A program made the position numbers and the translations under genes. The notes below the pieces were generated by a model. It saw only the letters and a list, made by a program, of their open reading frames with translations, was not told where the DNA came from and searched no databases. From assembly GCF_011302055.1 (NCBI RefSeq), contig NZ_CP049871.1, positions 82,501 to 146,500 of the forward strand: a stretch of DNA of 64,000 nucleotides, given 5' to 3'. Shown here one piece after another: positions 19,280-27,765 of the stretch (positions are counted from its first letter, which is position 1; each line of letters begins with the position of its first letter). This stretch comes from Sphingomonas sinipercae (GTDB lineage: Bacteria > Pseudomonadota > Alphaproteobacteria > Sphingomonadales > Sphingomonadaceae).

Positions 19280-19857
19280 GGGTAGAGCAGCCCTTCGCTC
19301 CAGCCGCCGTCATGGCGCGTGAACAGCCTGCGCTCATGCAGCCGGTGCGGGCGGTCGGACCAGAATTCGATTCGGTCCGGGACCAGCCGAAAGCCCGACC
19401 AGCGCGGCGGTCGCGGGACCGGGCCGCCTTCGAATCGCTGGTCCATTTCTCGGTAACGCTGCTCGAACAGTTCGCGGCTTTCGAGCGGGCGCGATTGGTC
19501 CGACGCCCACGATCCGACCTGCGATTCTCGTCCGCGCGAAGCGAAATAGTCATCCGCCTCCGAATCGCTGACCTGCTCGACCGCGCCCTCGGCCCGCACC
19601 TGCCGCCGCAGCGATTTCCAGTGAATGCTCAACGCGCCCCACGGATTGGCGAGCAGCTCGCGGCCCTTGCGGCTGTCGAGATTGGTGAAAAAGCCGAACC
19701 CGTCCGGGCCGGCGCGCCGCAACAGCACCATCCGCACCGAAGGCCGCCCGCGCTCATCGGCCGAAGCGAAAGCCATCGCGTCGGGATCGTTGATCTCGCT
19801 GGCGCGGGCTTCGGTAAGCCAAGCGTCGAACAGCGCGAACGGGTCGGTTACAGCCAT
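19276..19857 (-). CDS. pdxH: Pyridoxamine 5'-phosphate oxidase
   Basis: FMN enzyme that makes pyridoxal 5'-phosphate from the pyridoxine or pyridoxamine phosphate. The 193-residue product has the family blocks RPSVRMVLLRR, GFGFFTNLDSRKGRELLANP, ALSIHWKSLRRQVRAEG, and SQVGSWASDQSRPL, and ends in the typical C-terminal LLYP. It is first in a coupled set pdxH-CDF-phzF and diverges from the ZnuD-like receptor gene. Confidence 0.95.
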   Translation of the reverse strand: MAVTDPFALFDAWLTEARASEINDPDAMAFASADERGRPSVRMVLLRRAGPDGFGFFTNLDSRKGRELLANPWGALSIHWKSLRRQVRAEGAVEQVSDSEADDYFASRGRESQVGSWASDQSRPLESRELFEQRYREMDQRFEGGPVPRPPRWSGFRLVPDRIEFWSDRPHRLHERRLFTRHDGGWSEGLLYP

Positions 19858-19960
19858 GCGGGCGCTCTAGGCCGCGCCGGGCGAGCGCCGCAAGCCTCGT
19901 GCCGGCCCGGTCCATTCAGCGAAGCGACAGCTAGCTTCGACGAACGGCGTGCCACGCTCT

Positions 19961-19980
19961 TGTTACATTATCTCATCACA
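19961..19980. promoter_or_regulatory. Candidate Zur-like operator before TonB receptor
   Basis: TGTTACATTATCTCA at 19961-19975 agrees at 12 of 15 places with TGTTATATTATAACA, a sequence resembling Zur boxes of proteobacteria. It sits 37 bases before the ATG of the ZnuD-like receptor in the 160-base divergent gap with pdxH. The right half is poor, and I compared by eye only. Confidence 0.3.
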
Positions 19981-20017
19981 GCCTAAACGAACGCCTCTCG
20001 AAAGGATTAGACTCGCA

Positions 20018-22126
20018 ATGCTTGGGATCTTGCTTGGTTCGGCTGCTGCTACGGCCATTTTTGCACCGGCGCCGGCCTTGGTGAGCGAGGCCCCGACCGC
20101 GCCGGCATCGGCAGACGCGCAGTCGCAGGCGGCCACTGCCGAGCAGGCCCATGTCAACACCCATGACGCCATTGTCGTGACCGGCGTCCGCCGGCGCGCC
20201 GGCGACGTCCTCGGCGGCGTTTCGGTGCTCGGCAAAGAGGAATTGGCCCGCAACGTCCGGCCGAGTCTTGGCGAAACCTTGCAGAAGCAGCCGGGCGTTT
20301 CGGCAACGAGCTTCGGGCCAGCAGCGTCGCGCCCAATCCTTCGCGGCCTTTCCGGCGAGCGCATCCGGATCCTGACCGACGGGATCGGCAGCCTCGACCT
20401 CTCCGGATCCGGACCCGACCATGCGGTGGCGATCAACCCGCTGACCGCAGAGCGGATCGAAGTCCTTCGGGGGCCGGCCGCATTGCTGTTCGGATCGGCC
20501 GCAATCGGCGGCGTCGTCAACGTGATCGACGCTCGAATCCCGCGCGCGCTTCCGGACGGCGGCATCGATGTCGACGCCATCGGCGACTTCGGATCCGCCG
20601 CCAGCGAGCGCTCCTTCAACCTGGGTGTCGATGCCGCGTTGGGCGCCAAGTTCGTCGCTCACGGCGACGCTAGCTATTCGAAGTCCAGCGACCTGCGTGT
20701 CGGCGGACACCTGCTATCCCCGGCACTGCGCGACGAGGCGCGCGCCAGCGACGATCCCGACATCCAGGCACTGGCGGAGCTCAAGGACCGGTTGCCCAAC
20801 ACCCAAGGCCGGACACGCGACCTCGCCGGCGGCGTCGCTTATGTCGATGGCGACACCAACATCGGCGTTTCGCTCGCCCGCCATGACAGCAAATATGGCG
20901 TGCCGATCCGCTTCTCGCTGGACCCGGCCGGGGATGCCGAAGCGCCGGTGATCGACGCCCGGCAGACGCGCGGCGACGTGCGCGTGCAAGTGCCGGTCGG
21001 CGGCATTTTCCGTACCGCAACGCTACGCGGCGGCTTGTCCAAGTATCGCCACGACGAGCTGGAAGAAGGCGGCGACATCGGCTCCAGCTTTTTCAGCCGC
21101 GGCGGCGAAGTGCGCGGAGACATCATGCAGTCCGAACGCTCCGGCTGGGGCGGCACCAGCGGCTTCCAATATCTTCAACGCAACGTGCGCATCCGCGGCG
21201 AAGAGAAATTCCTGCCCGATGCGCGGCAGCAGCAGGCGGGCCTGTTCACCGTCCAGACCCTGGTGCGCGGCCCGCTGCGGCTGGAGGCCGGCGCCCGAGT
21301 CGAGTTCAGCAAGTTGGACGCCGATGCGGACAACCAGATCGGCACGCCCGCCTTGTCGCGCGATTTTACCACCGTCTCCGGCTCGATCGGTGGCGGCTAC
21401 GACGTGGCGCCGGGCTGGCGCGGATCCCTATCGCTGTCCCGATCGTCGCGCGCACCCGGCGTTGAGGAACTGTTTTCCAACGGTCCCCATGGCGGCACCG
21501 AATCCTTTGAGCGCGGCAACCCCGATCTTGATCCGGAACGCAGCCTGTCGGTCGAGGCGGGTATCCGGCGCACCGAGGGGCCGGTCCACTTCACCGCCAA
21601 CGCTTATTACAGCCGCTTTTCGAACTTCATCTACCAGGCGCCGATCGACGCGCTGGTCCAGGACCTGCCGCTTTACGAATACCGGCAGGGGCGGGCGAAC
21701 TATTACGGCTTCGAAGTCCAGGCCGACGCCCACCTGGGACATGCGCTTGGCGTCTATTGGGCCGGGGAACTCGTGGCCGACGCCGTCCGCGCGACCATCC
21801 AGGACTTCGGTCCGGCACCGCAAATCCCGCCGTTCCGCGTGCTTGCGGCACTGACTGGGACACGGGGCAAGGTCGACGGCCGGATCGAGGTCGAGCGCGC
21901 AGCCCGGCAGGATCGGATCGCGCCGAACGAAACGCCGACGCCGGGCTATTCCTTGGTAAACGCGTCGATCGAGTGGCACCCGCTTGCCGCCGCAACCGAG
22001 CTTACGCTTGGATTGAGCGCCAACAACATCTTCGACGTCGTCGCCCGTCGCCACTCCAGCTTGCTCAAGGACTATGCGCCGCTGGCCGGCCGCGACATCC
22101 GATTCACCGCGCGCCTCGGATTCTAG
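20018..22126 (+). CDS. TonB-dependent receptor, ZnuD-like
   Basis: Outer-membrane receptor of 702 residues. The start at 20018 follows AAAGGATT and gives a signal peptide through about residue 25. The TonB box region is HDAIVVTGVRRR. The plug has GVSATSFGPAASRPILRGL, ILTDGIGSLDLSGSGPDH and AERIEVLRGPAALLFGSAAIGG, a pattern I associate with the Neisseria ZnuD/TdfJ zinc receptor group. No histidine-rich loops like those of ZnuD are seen, so the ligand could be another metal complex. The last residue is Phe, as expected for an outer-membrane barrel. Confidence 0.88.
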   Translation: MLGILLGSAAATAIFAPAPALVSEAPTAPASADAQSQAATAEQAHVNTHDAIVVTGVRRRAGDVLGGVSVLGKEELARNVRPSLGETLQKQPGVSATSFGPAASRPILRGLSGERIRILTDGIGSLDLSGSGPDHAVAINPLTAERIEVLRGPAALLFGSAAIGGVVNVIDARIPRALPDGGIDVDAIGDFGSAASERSFNLGVDAALGAKFVAHGDASYSKSSDLRVGGHLLSPALRDEARASDDPDIQALAELKDRLPNTQGRTRDLAGGVAYVDGDTNIGVSLARHDSKYGVPIRFSLDPAGDAEAPVIDARQTRGDVRVQVPVGGIFRTATLRGGLSKYRHDELEEGGDIGSSFFSRGGEVRGDIMQSERSGWGGTSGFQYLQRNVRIRGEEKFLPDARQQQAGLFTVQTLVRGPLRLEAGARVEFSKLDADADNQIGTPALSRDFTTVSGSIGGGYDVAPGWRGSLSLSRSSRAPGVEELFSNGPHGGTESFERGNPDLDPERSLSVEAGIRRTEGPVHFTANAYYSRFSNFIYQAPIDALVQDLPLYEYRQGRANYYGFEVQADAHLGHALGVYWAGELVADAVRATIQDFGPAPQIPPFRVLAALTGTRGKVDGRIEVERAARQDRIAPNETPTPGYSLVNASIEWHPLAAATELTLGLSANNIFDVVARRHSSLLKDYAPLAGRDIRFTARLGF

Positions 22127-22141
22127 GCTGCAAAACGGAAT

Positions 22142-22176
22142 GAGGCGGCCCTGGCAGTGACTTGCCGGACCGCCTC
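22142..22176. terminator. Hairpin after the TonB receptor
   Basis: GAGGCGG at 22142-22148 pairs with CCGCCTC at 22170-22176, with an inner GGCA/TGCC stem. It starts 16 bases after the receptor stop. There is no T tract on either strand, so termination strength is uncertain. It also lies past the end of the convergent psp transcript. Confidence 0.45.
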
Positions 22177-22217
22177 GGGCAAGCGCTGGGGGAGCAGCGC
22201 GTCGCGTGCGAAGTTTC

Positions 22218-22448
22218 CTAAATATCGATTCCCGCGGCGATGGCTTCGAGCTTGCGGACCCGTTCCTTGAGGTCGGCCAGTTCGATCCGGCCGCCGGTGT
22301 GCGGCGCGATCCTGTCGGCGCCCGCGTGGCCCATCTCGACCCGCTTGAGCTCCAGCCAGCCGGACCATCCCTTAAGGGCCGCCCAGCTTAGCGTCGCAAC
22401 GCCGGCCAACGTGGCGGTTGCGACCATCGCGATTGAAAGTGCGTCCAT
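22218..22448 (-). CDS. Small PspB-like membrane protein
   Basis: A 76-residue protein with one N-terminal membrane helix (ALSIAMVATATLAGVATLSWAAL begins at residue 3) and a C-terminal helical segment with leucine-like spacing (IELADLKERVRKLEAIAAGI). This layout is that of PspB: one membrane helix and a short coiled coil. Sequence identity to PspB is not obvious to me, so the name rests on architecture and on its place in the psp operon. ATG at 22448 overlaps the pspC stop as TGATG. Confidence 0.65.
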   Translation of the reverse strand: MDALSIAMVATATLAGVATLSWAALKGWSGWLELKRVEMGHAGADRIAPHTGGRIELADLKERVRKLEAIAAGIDI

Positions 22449-22831
22449 CACTTATCCTCCCGAAGCGCTTCGATTTCGCGCGCCAGCTCGTCATTCTGGG
22501 TGAGCAGATGGTGGTCGATGGCCATCATCCGGCGATCGATCGGTTCAAGCTCGGTGCGCATGGCATGGACCGAGGGCCGGACCCGGCTGGCGAACGCCAT
22601 CCGGTCGAACTCGCTCGTCGTATCGCGACGAAGGGCCTTGCGACGATTGACGCTGAAGTAGACGCCAATCCCGACGTAGAGCAGCAGCGTCAGCTGGAAG
22701 CTGACCAGCACCGCCGCAGCGGCGAAACCGAGGCGGACGAAGGTCGGGTCGACCCCGAACCGGTTGCCCAGGGTCGAACAAACGCCGGCCAGTTTCTTGT
22801 CGTGACGTGCGAGCGAGTAAGCGCGGGCCAT
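22448..22831 (-). CDS. pspC: Phage shock protein C (PspC domain)
   Basis: A 127-residue inner-membrane protein. The PspC domain is at residues 1-62: KLAGVCSTLGNRFGVDPTFVRLGF followed by one long membrane helix (about 38-60). The C-terminal cytoplasmic part is helical and charged. It acts with PspA and PspB in sensing inner-membrane stress. It is 15 bases downstream of pspA and coupled to the small gene that follows. Confidence 0.9.
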   Translation of the reverse strand: MARAYSLARHDKKLAGVCSTLGNRFGVDPTFVRLGFAAAAVLVSFQLTLLLYVGIGVYFSVNRRKALRRDTTSEFDRMAFASRVRPSVHAMRTELEPIDRRMMAIDHHLLTQNDELAREIEALREDK

Positions 22832-22846
22832 CGGCCGTTTCCTTCC

Positions 22847-23581
22847 TTAATTCTGCTTGGCCGCGAGTGCGGCTTTCATGGCGGCCAGTTCGGCTTCGAC
22901 CTGTTCGGCGGCGCGAAGCTCGGCGAGGTCTTCCTCCAGGCTCCTGGGGCCGGTCAGGCCAAGCGCGTCCGCACGCCCTTCGGCGAACTCGGCGCGGCGT
23001 TCGAGAATCTCGAACTTGGCGAAGGCGTCCAGCGTCCGGTTGCCGTTGACCAGCTCGCGGGCCTTCGCCCGGCTAACCGCGCTTTCGAGCCGCGTGGCGA
23101 TCGCGTTCTGCCGGGCGCGGGCCTCGCGAAGCTTGCCCTGGAGCTTGGCGATGTCCGCTTCATATTCGCGAAGCACCTGCTCGAGTTCGGCAAGTTCCGC
23201 CTTCAGGCCGTCGGCGATCTCGGCCGCTTTTTGCTTTTCCTCGATGGCCGCCTTGGCAAGGTCCTCGCGGCCCTTCGACAGGGCCAGCTCGGCCTTGTCG
23301 CTCCACACCAATTGCATCTGCTCGAGCTTGCCGAGCGAGCGCCGCATTTCCTTCATGTCGGCGATCGAGCGAGCCGCGGTGGCGCGAACCTCGACCAGCG
23401 TCTCTTCCATTTCCATGATGATCATTCGGATCATCCGCGCCGGGTCTTCCGCCCGGTCGAGAAGCTCGGTCATGTTCGCGGCGAAGATGTCGCGGGCGCG
23501 GCTGAACACCGGGCCGGAAAGCCAGCTGGCGATCGGCTGCAGGCGCTCGAAGCGTTCCGGCTGGCTGGCCGCAACGGGCAT
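22847..23581 (-). CDS. pspA: Phage shock protein A (PspA/IM30)
   Basis: Cytoplasmic peripheral membrane protein that stabilises damaged inner membrane and, in the classic system, restrains PspF. Nearly all of it is coiled coil. The conserved segment FSRARDIFAANMTELLDRAEDP-AR matches the family N-terminus, followed by RMIIMEMEETLVEVRA. The N-terminus is uncertain: ATG at 23581 gives 244 residues, while GTG just before FSRARDIF would give about 220, close to the 222 of E. coli. A GTG at 23623 overlapping the upstream small ORF is also possible. It is the second gene of the operon. Confidence 0.9.
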   Translation of the reverse strand: MPVAASQPERFERLQPIASWLSGPVFSRARDIFAANMTELLDRAEDPARMIRMIIMEMEETLVEVRATAARSIADMKEMRRSLGKLEQMQLVWSDKAELALSKGREDLAKAAIEEKQKAAEIADGLKAELAELEQVLREYEADIAKLQGKLREARARQNAIATRLESAVSRAKARELVNGNRTLDAFAKFEILERRAEFAEGRADALGLTGPRSLEEDLAELRAAEQVEAELAAMKAALAAKQN

Positions 23582-23615
23582 CCGCACCGGCACTTTCGCC
23601 TCAAGAATTTCGAGC

Positions 23616-23753
23616 TCAGGCACGGATCGACGCATCCATTGGGGCCAGGCCGACGGCTGCCGGCGCGACCGCCGAGCCGACGGCAAGAGCGCTCAGGACG
23701 ATCGCGCCGAGGGCGCTGATCATGGTCCGTGCGATCTTCGATTGAGCCGACAT
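23616..23753 (-). CDS. Short ORF leading the psp operon (45 aa)
   Basis: A 45-codon frame, MSAQSKIARTMISALGAIVL at its start, ending in ASIRA. It has a positively charged N-terminus, one long hydrophobic stretch (about 12-38) and a short tail, so it would be a single-span or signal-peptide-like product. AAGGGAG lies 7-8 bases before the chosen ATG; another ATG is two codons upstream. The stop lies within the possible pspA leader. It sits between the candidate sigma54 promoter and pspA. No known domain; conservation would decide whether it is a gene. Confidence 0.6.
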   Translation of the reverse strand: MSAQSKIARTMISALGAIVLSALAVGSAVAPAAVGLAPMDASIRA

Positions 23754-23807
23754 TTTCATTCTCCCTTTTGCCCCCGCAAATGTGTCTGGCGGGTATGCAA
23801 TCCTCTA

Positions 23808-23823
23808 TTCAAGCGCCGTGCCA
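23808..23823 (-). promoter_or_regulatory. Candidate sigma54 promoter of the psp operon
   Basis: Read on the minus strand, TGGCACG-GCGC-TTGAA fits the -24/-12 consensus TGGCACG-N4-TTGCA with exact spacing and one change in the -12 element (GA for GC). The start of transcription would be near 23797, about 45 bases before the short ORF. Psp operons in other proteobacteria are sigma54- and PspF-dependent, which supports the call. A GGTTGG/CCAACC inverted repeat at 23897-23917 could be an upstream activator site. Confidence 0.6.
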
Positions 23824-23997
23824 ATCCCGAAAAACTGCGAAAAACCAGCTCGCTGTGGCGCTGCGCGGGGGGCAATTGGGATTCCGCGCCACGTCAGGTT
23901 GGGACAATTTGCCAACCCGCGATGATGCGCCGCCGCGGGGAACCGCTCGCGGGTCCCGGGACTTGAACCGGCAAGTATAATTTTCAGGAGATCAACG

Positions 23998-24228
23998 ATG
24001 CTTGGGAAACTTGCCGGTGCCTGGCTGGGCAACAAGGTGGCAGGCCAGAACAGCGGCGCGCGCGGCGCGCTGGTCGGCGCTGGCGTTGCGGCCCTGGCGC
24101 GGCGCGGCTTCGGTCCCCTCGCGGCTGCGGCGGCGATCGGTTACGGCGCCAAATATCTGTGGGATCGCCGCAATCGGCGGTCGTCGGCCCGTTACCCTTC
24201 GGACGCGGCGCCGTCGTCGGCCGGCTGA
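23998..24228 (+). CDS. Small hypothetical protein (76 aa)
   Basis: A basic, glycine/alanine-rich protein of 76 residues, beginning MLGKLAGAWLGNKVAGQNSG and containing a hydrophobic stretch (GFGPLAAAAAIGYGAKYLW). The ATG at 23998 has an AGGAG ribosome site 8-12 bases upstream. It overlaps the convergent DUF3297 gene by 37 bases. It resembles small proteins seen in sphingomonads; no domain name can be given. Confidence 0.7.
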   Translation: MLGKLAGAWLGNKVAGQNSGARGALVGAGVAALARRGFGPLAAAAAIGYGAKYLWDRRNRRSSARYPSDAAPSSAG

Positions 24229-24482
24229 TCGTCCGCCGGTCCGTCGATATAGGGCTCAACCGTCCCGTTGAGCTTGATGGTCATCGGGTTGCCGAAGCGG
24301 TCGCGACTGCGCCCGGCGGCGACCCGGATCCATCCCTCTGAAACGCAATATTCCTCGACGTTGGTCTTTTCCTGCCCGTTGAAGCGGATGCCGACGCCCT
24401 GCTGAAGCACATCGGCGTCGAAATATTCGCTGCGCGGGTTGAGCGACAGGCGGTCGGGCAGCTGCGTTTTGTCTTCGGCCAT
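24192..24482 (-). CDS. DUF3297 family protein
   Basis: A 96-residue protein of the DUF3297 family. Typical blocks are PDRLSLNPRSEYFDADVLQ, GIGIRFNG-like (here GVGIRFNGQEKTNVEEYC) and SEGWIRVAAGRSRDRFGNP, ending in LNGTVEPY. The last 20 residues are an acidic tail. Function unknown for the whole family. Its 3' end overlaps the convergent small gene. Confidence 0.88.
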   Translation of the reverse strand: MAEDKTQLPDRLSLNPRSEYFDADVLQQGVGIRFNGQEKTNVEEYCVSEGWIRVAAGRSRDRFGNPMTIKLNGTVEPYIDGPADDQPADDGAASEG

Positions 24483-24534
24483 GGCGCGGCACTAGGCAGG
24501 GGGGCTTCGCGCGTCAACGAAGCCCCGCCCGACG

Positions 24535-27500
24535 CTAGGCCGCCATCTTCGGCCTGGGCGCGTTGGCGACGCAGCCGGTATCGAGCTGCCTGAGCGCCGT
24601 CCCGCTGTAGAACTTGCCGAGGAGCTGCTGCGTGCAGCCGGGTAGCGGCGGCAGGTGCGAAGCGCCGGGCACTTCGATGTGCAGGCTGTTGGGGAGCGTC
24701 CTGGCGATGACATCGCCCCACGCCTTGCCCGCCACCGGATCGTGGTAGCCGGAGATGATCAGGACCGGCTTGTCGCTTTTGACGGGCTTCAGATAATCCG
24801 CCGGGACGGCGGCACGCGGCCATTTCGAACAGGCGCGGATTTCATCCTCGACGGCGCCCGTACCCATGAACGTGTTGCGGGCGGCCGCCGCGACCGTCTT
24901 CGGGTCGATCCGGCGTACGTCTTCGTCACAGACCACCGACCAGCGCATCCCCCAGGCGATCTCGTCGCCGACGCCGAGCAGGAACGGCGAGGCGGCTTGC
25001 ACGAGCGGCGAGAAATTGCCGCCCTTGGCGTTGGCCAGCAGCGGCGGCAGCTGCGAATAGAATTCGGGGATGTAGAGCATCGCGAACATGACGGTGCCCA
25101 GCCCGTTGCGCGACAGCTTTCCGGTCAGGGTTTTGCCGTTGCGCGGGTCCTTGATCGTGATCGGCGCCGGGGACTTGTCGAGCATCGCCAACAGGGCCTT
25201 GAGGTCGCCCTTCAGGTCCGGATGCTTGGCCGCGCAGTCGGGCTGCGCCAGGCAGGCTTCCGCCATTCGGTCGAAGGAAAGCTGCGTATCGCGGGCGGTC
25301 CACAGCGGCAGCTTCATTTCGACGGGCGCGGCGGCGCGGATAACCGTCTCGCTAACCCGGTCCGGATAGAGCCGCAGGTAATCGAGCGCGGGGCGAGTGC
25401 CGTAGGACATGCCGAACAGGTCGAGCTTCTGATAGCCGAGCGCGGCCCGCACCAGCTCCATATCCTTCACCGCTTCGCGCGTGTGATAGAAGCGGAGATC
25501 CGCTTTCTTCGCCAGCGCGTCGCGGCAATCGGTCACTTCCGACGGCGTCGATTCGTTGAGCTGGCCAAGCGGGTCCGAGTCATTTTCGACCTGCGGGCAT
25601 TGCAGCGGGTTCGACTGGCCGGTGCCGCGCTGGTCGATCAGCAAAAGGTCGCGATCCTTCAGCATCGCGCCGAACATCTGGTCGATGCCCGGCCCGCTCT
25701 GCAGGCCGCCGAGACCGGGGCCGCCGGGCAGCATGACGATCGGGTCATCGACGGCCACGCCGGCGGCCGGCTGGACGCCGAAATGGATGGCGATCTTGCG
25801 CCCGTTCGGGTTGGCGCGGTTCTCGGCGACGGTGACGGTGCCGCAGCGAACCGATGGGTGCAGCCCCTTGATCGTGCACGGCCCGAGAGCCACCGGCGCG
25901 ACTCCGCCAAGCTGGAATTGCTTTGTCAGCTTCGACCCGGAATCGACCCGGTAAATCGTACCGAAGTCCTTTTCGCCGATCGGGCCTGGCGGCGTTCCGC
26001 CGAGCCGGGCGACGATGTCCGGGACGGTGTTGCTGTGGCCAACGACCAGCACGTTGCCCGGAACCGCGGCGATCGCGCGAAGCAGCCCGTCGGGATCGCG
26101 CGGATCGTAAGTGCCGACCGGCAGCCCGAACGCTTTTGCGACTGCACCCGCGGTTTGCTGCGTCCGCTTGTACGGCGTTGCAAACACCGCCTTGAACTGT
26201 CCGGCCTTGAAAAAGTCGGCCAGTCCCTGCGCCAGCTTGGCGCCGGCCGGCGACAGGTCGGGGTCCGGTCCATCGCCCGCTGGCAGGTGGCGCATCACAT
26301 AGACCTGCTTCACCGGTGCGGCGGCCGCCGCGGCCGGCGGCGCGTTCGCATCGGCGACCGCCTTGGCCAGCATGGCGTCGAGCGCCGCGCGCTCGAACAG
26401 GCGGCCACCGGCGACGACCAGGTTCGGGCGAGCCAGCGCGCTCAGGCTGCGGCTGGGATCGCCGGCAAGCAGGATGAGGTCCGCCCGGGCGCCGGGCCGA
26501 ATGGCGCCGAAGTCGGCCTTCCAACCGAGCGCCGAACCGCCGTTGGGCAACGACCGGAAGTAATCGCGGGGAGTGACCGTTGCAGTACGAAGCGCCTGCA
26601 TCGGCGTCAGCCCGGCGGCGGCCAGGGCCCGCACTTCCTCGTAAAGGCCCGGGCCCCAGACATGAAAGTTCTGCGCGGTGTCGGAACCGGCCATCAACGG
26701 TACGCCCGCCTGCGCGAACGCGCTGACGATGCGCCGCCGAAGCTGGGCGAACGCAACGCCATCGGCGACGGTGAAGCCGGCGGCCTTGAGGTCGCCATAG
26801 TGCGACGCCCATTGCTTCAACGCCCCTTCGGGCACGAACCGCATGTTCGGGTCGGCCAGCCGCTGCTCGACCGGCGTGGTCAGGTCGGCCAGCTTTTCGA
26901 ACAGCGACAGGGTCGGTCCGTGCCACGACTTAGCGGCGGCGACCTTGCGCGCCAGTTGCGCCAGCTGCGCATCTGTCACCTTAGAAGCAACGGCGATGAC
27001 TGGCGGCGGCGGAACCTGGCCCCATTCGAGCGGCGTGCCCGGGGCGACCATCTTCACGATTTCGGCAAGAACTCCGTCCAGATGCTCGATCTGCTGATGC
27101 GCGGCCAGCGCACGATCCAGCCCAACCGCATTATTGACGTGGCCCGCGGTGGGAATGCCAGCCTTCCGCGCTTCGTCGGCGACGGCCTGCCAAACTTCGG
27201 CGTTGCTGAGTTCGTGCGACTTGATGAGGTCGAACCCGGCGGCCTTTGCCTTGCGCACCGCTTCCCTGCCGTCCTCGGCACTTTGCGTGTTCTGGTCGTG
27301 CAGCGGCGGCGCGGCCGCATAAAAGCGCGGACCGGCAATCTGGCCGGCTTCGATCTTGCCGCGCACTTCCAGGTTCATCGGCGAACCCGCCATTCCGCGC
27401 GCGGTGGTAACGCCATGCGCCAACATCACCGCCAGCGCCCGCTGCGCCGGGTCGCCCGGATCGCCCGGCGTCGGGGCGAGGTGGACGTGCATGTCGACCA

Positions 27501-27765
27501 GGCCGGGCATCAGCACCTGCCCGCGCGCATCGATCGTCCGCGCACCGGCCGGAATCTTGATGCGTTGCCGCGGGCCCATTTGCTCGATTCGGTCGCCGCG
27601 GACGATCACCGTCTGGTCGGCCAGCCGGTCCGGTCCTTCCATCGGCAGCACCGTTGCGCCGACGATGGCGATGACCTGCGGTTGCGCCACGGGCTGTGCC
27701 GCACCCGTAAGTGCGGGCGCCGTTGCCAAGGCGCCGAGCGCCACAAGCTGCTTGGTGATGTTCAC
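24535..27765 (-). CDS. Amidohydrolase + histidine phosphatase + alpha/beta hydrolase fusion
   Basis: One frame of 1076 residues with a signal peptide (residues 1-22) and three enzyme domains. Residues about 30-470 form an imidazolonepropionase/prolidase-like amidohydrolase: HxH at 93/95, K182 and H184 in IKSHE, H209, H228 and D362 in AGSDT. Residues 486-620 resemble a histidine phosphatase, with RH at 492-493 (RHL instead of RHG) and GHS at 576-578. Residues about 630-1076 are an alpha/beta hydrolase of the prolyl-aminopeptidase/TAP type: PGGPG at 680-684, DQRGTG at 711-716, nucleophile S787 in GMSYG, and a late GYHDP and GASH. Likely periplasmic; substrate unknown. The middle and last domains may act on products of the first. 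Confidence 0.85.
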   Translation of the reverse strand: MNITKQLVALGALATAPALTGAAQPVAQPQVIAIVGATVLPMEGPDRLADQTVIVRGDRIEQMGPRQRIKIPAGARTIDARGQVLMPGLVDMHVHLAPTPGDPGDPAQRALAVMLAHGVTTARGMAGSPMNLEVRGKIEAGQIAGPRFYAAAPPLHDQNTQSAEDGREAVRKAKAAGFDLIKSHELSNAEVWQAVADEARKAGIPTAGHVNNAVGLDRALAAHQQIEHLDGVLAEIVKMVAPGTPLEWGQVPPPPVIAVASKVTDAQLAQLARKVAAAKSWHGPTLSLFEKLADLTTPVEQRLADPNMRFVPEGALKQWASHYGDLKAAGFTVADGVAFAQLRRRIVSAFAQAGVPLMAGSDTAQNFHVWGPGLYEEVRALAAAGLTPMQALRTATVTPRDYFRSLPNGGSALGWKADFGAIRPGARADLILLAGDPSRSLSALARPNLVVAGGRLFERAALDAMLAKAVADANAPPAAAAAAPVKQVYVMRHLPAGDGPDPDLSPAGAKLAQGLADFFKAGQFKAVFATPYKRTQQTAGAVAKAFGLPVGTYDPRDPDGLLRAIAAVPGNVLVVGHSNTVPDIVARLGGTPPGPIGEKDFGTIYRVDSGSKLTKQFQLGGVAPVALGPCTIKGLHPSVRCGTVTVAENRANPNGRKIAIHFGVQPAAGVAVDDPIVMLPGGPGLGGLQSGPGIDQMFGAMLKDRDLLLIDQRGTGQSNPLQCPQVENDSDPLGQLNESTPSEVTDCRDALAKKADLRFYHTREAVKDMELVRAALGYQKLDLFGMSYGTRPALDYLRLYPDRVSETVIRAAAPVEMKLPLWTARDTQLSFDRMAEACLAQPDCAAKHPDLKGDLKALLAMLDKSPAPITIKDPRNGKTLTGKLSRNGLGTVMFAMLYIPEFYSQLPPLLANAKGGNFSPLVQAASPFLLGVGDEIAWGMRWSVVCDEDVRRIDPKTVAAAARNTFMGTGAVEDEIRACSKWPRAAVPADYLKPVKSDKPVLIISGYHDPVAGKAWGDVIARTLPNSLHIEVPGASHLPPLPGCTQQLLGKFYSGTALRQLDTGCVANAPRPKMAA

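Noticed and set aside
18347..19285. 312-codon plus-strand frame opposite the CDF transporter
   Set aside because: Antisense to a transporter with clear metal-site motifs.
22418..23719. 433-codon plus-strand frame over the psp genes
   Set aside because: Antisense to clear pspA and pspC; no motif.
23897..23917. GGTTGG/CCAACC inverted repeat as a psp terminator
   Set aside because: Upstream of the psp promoter, so not a terminator for it; kept only as a weak activator-site candidate.
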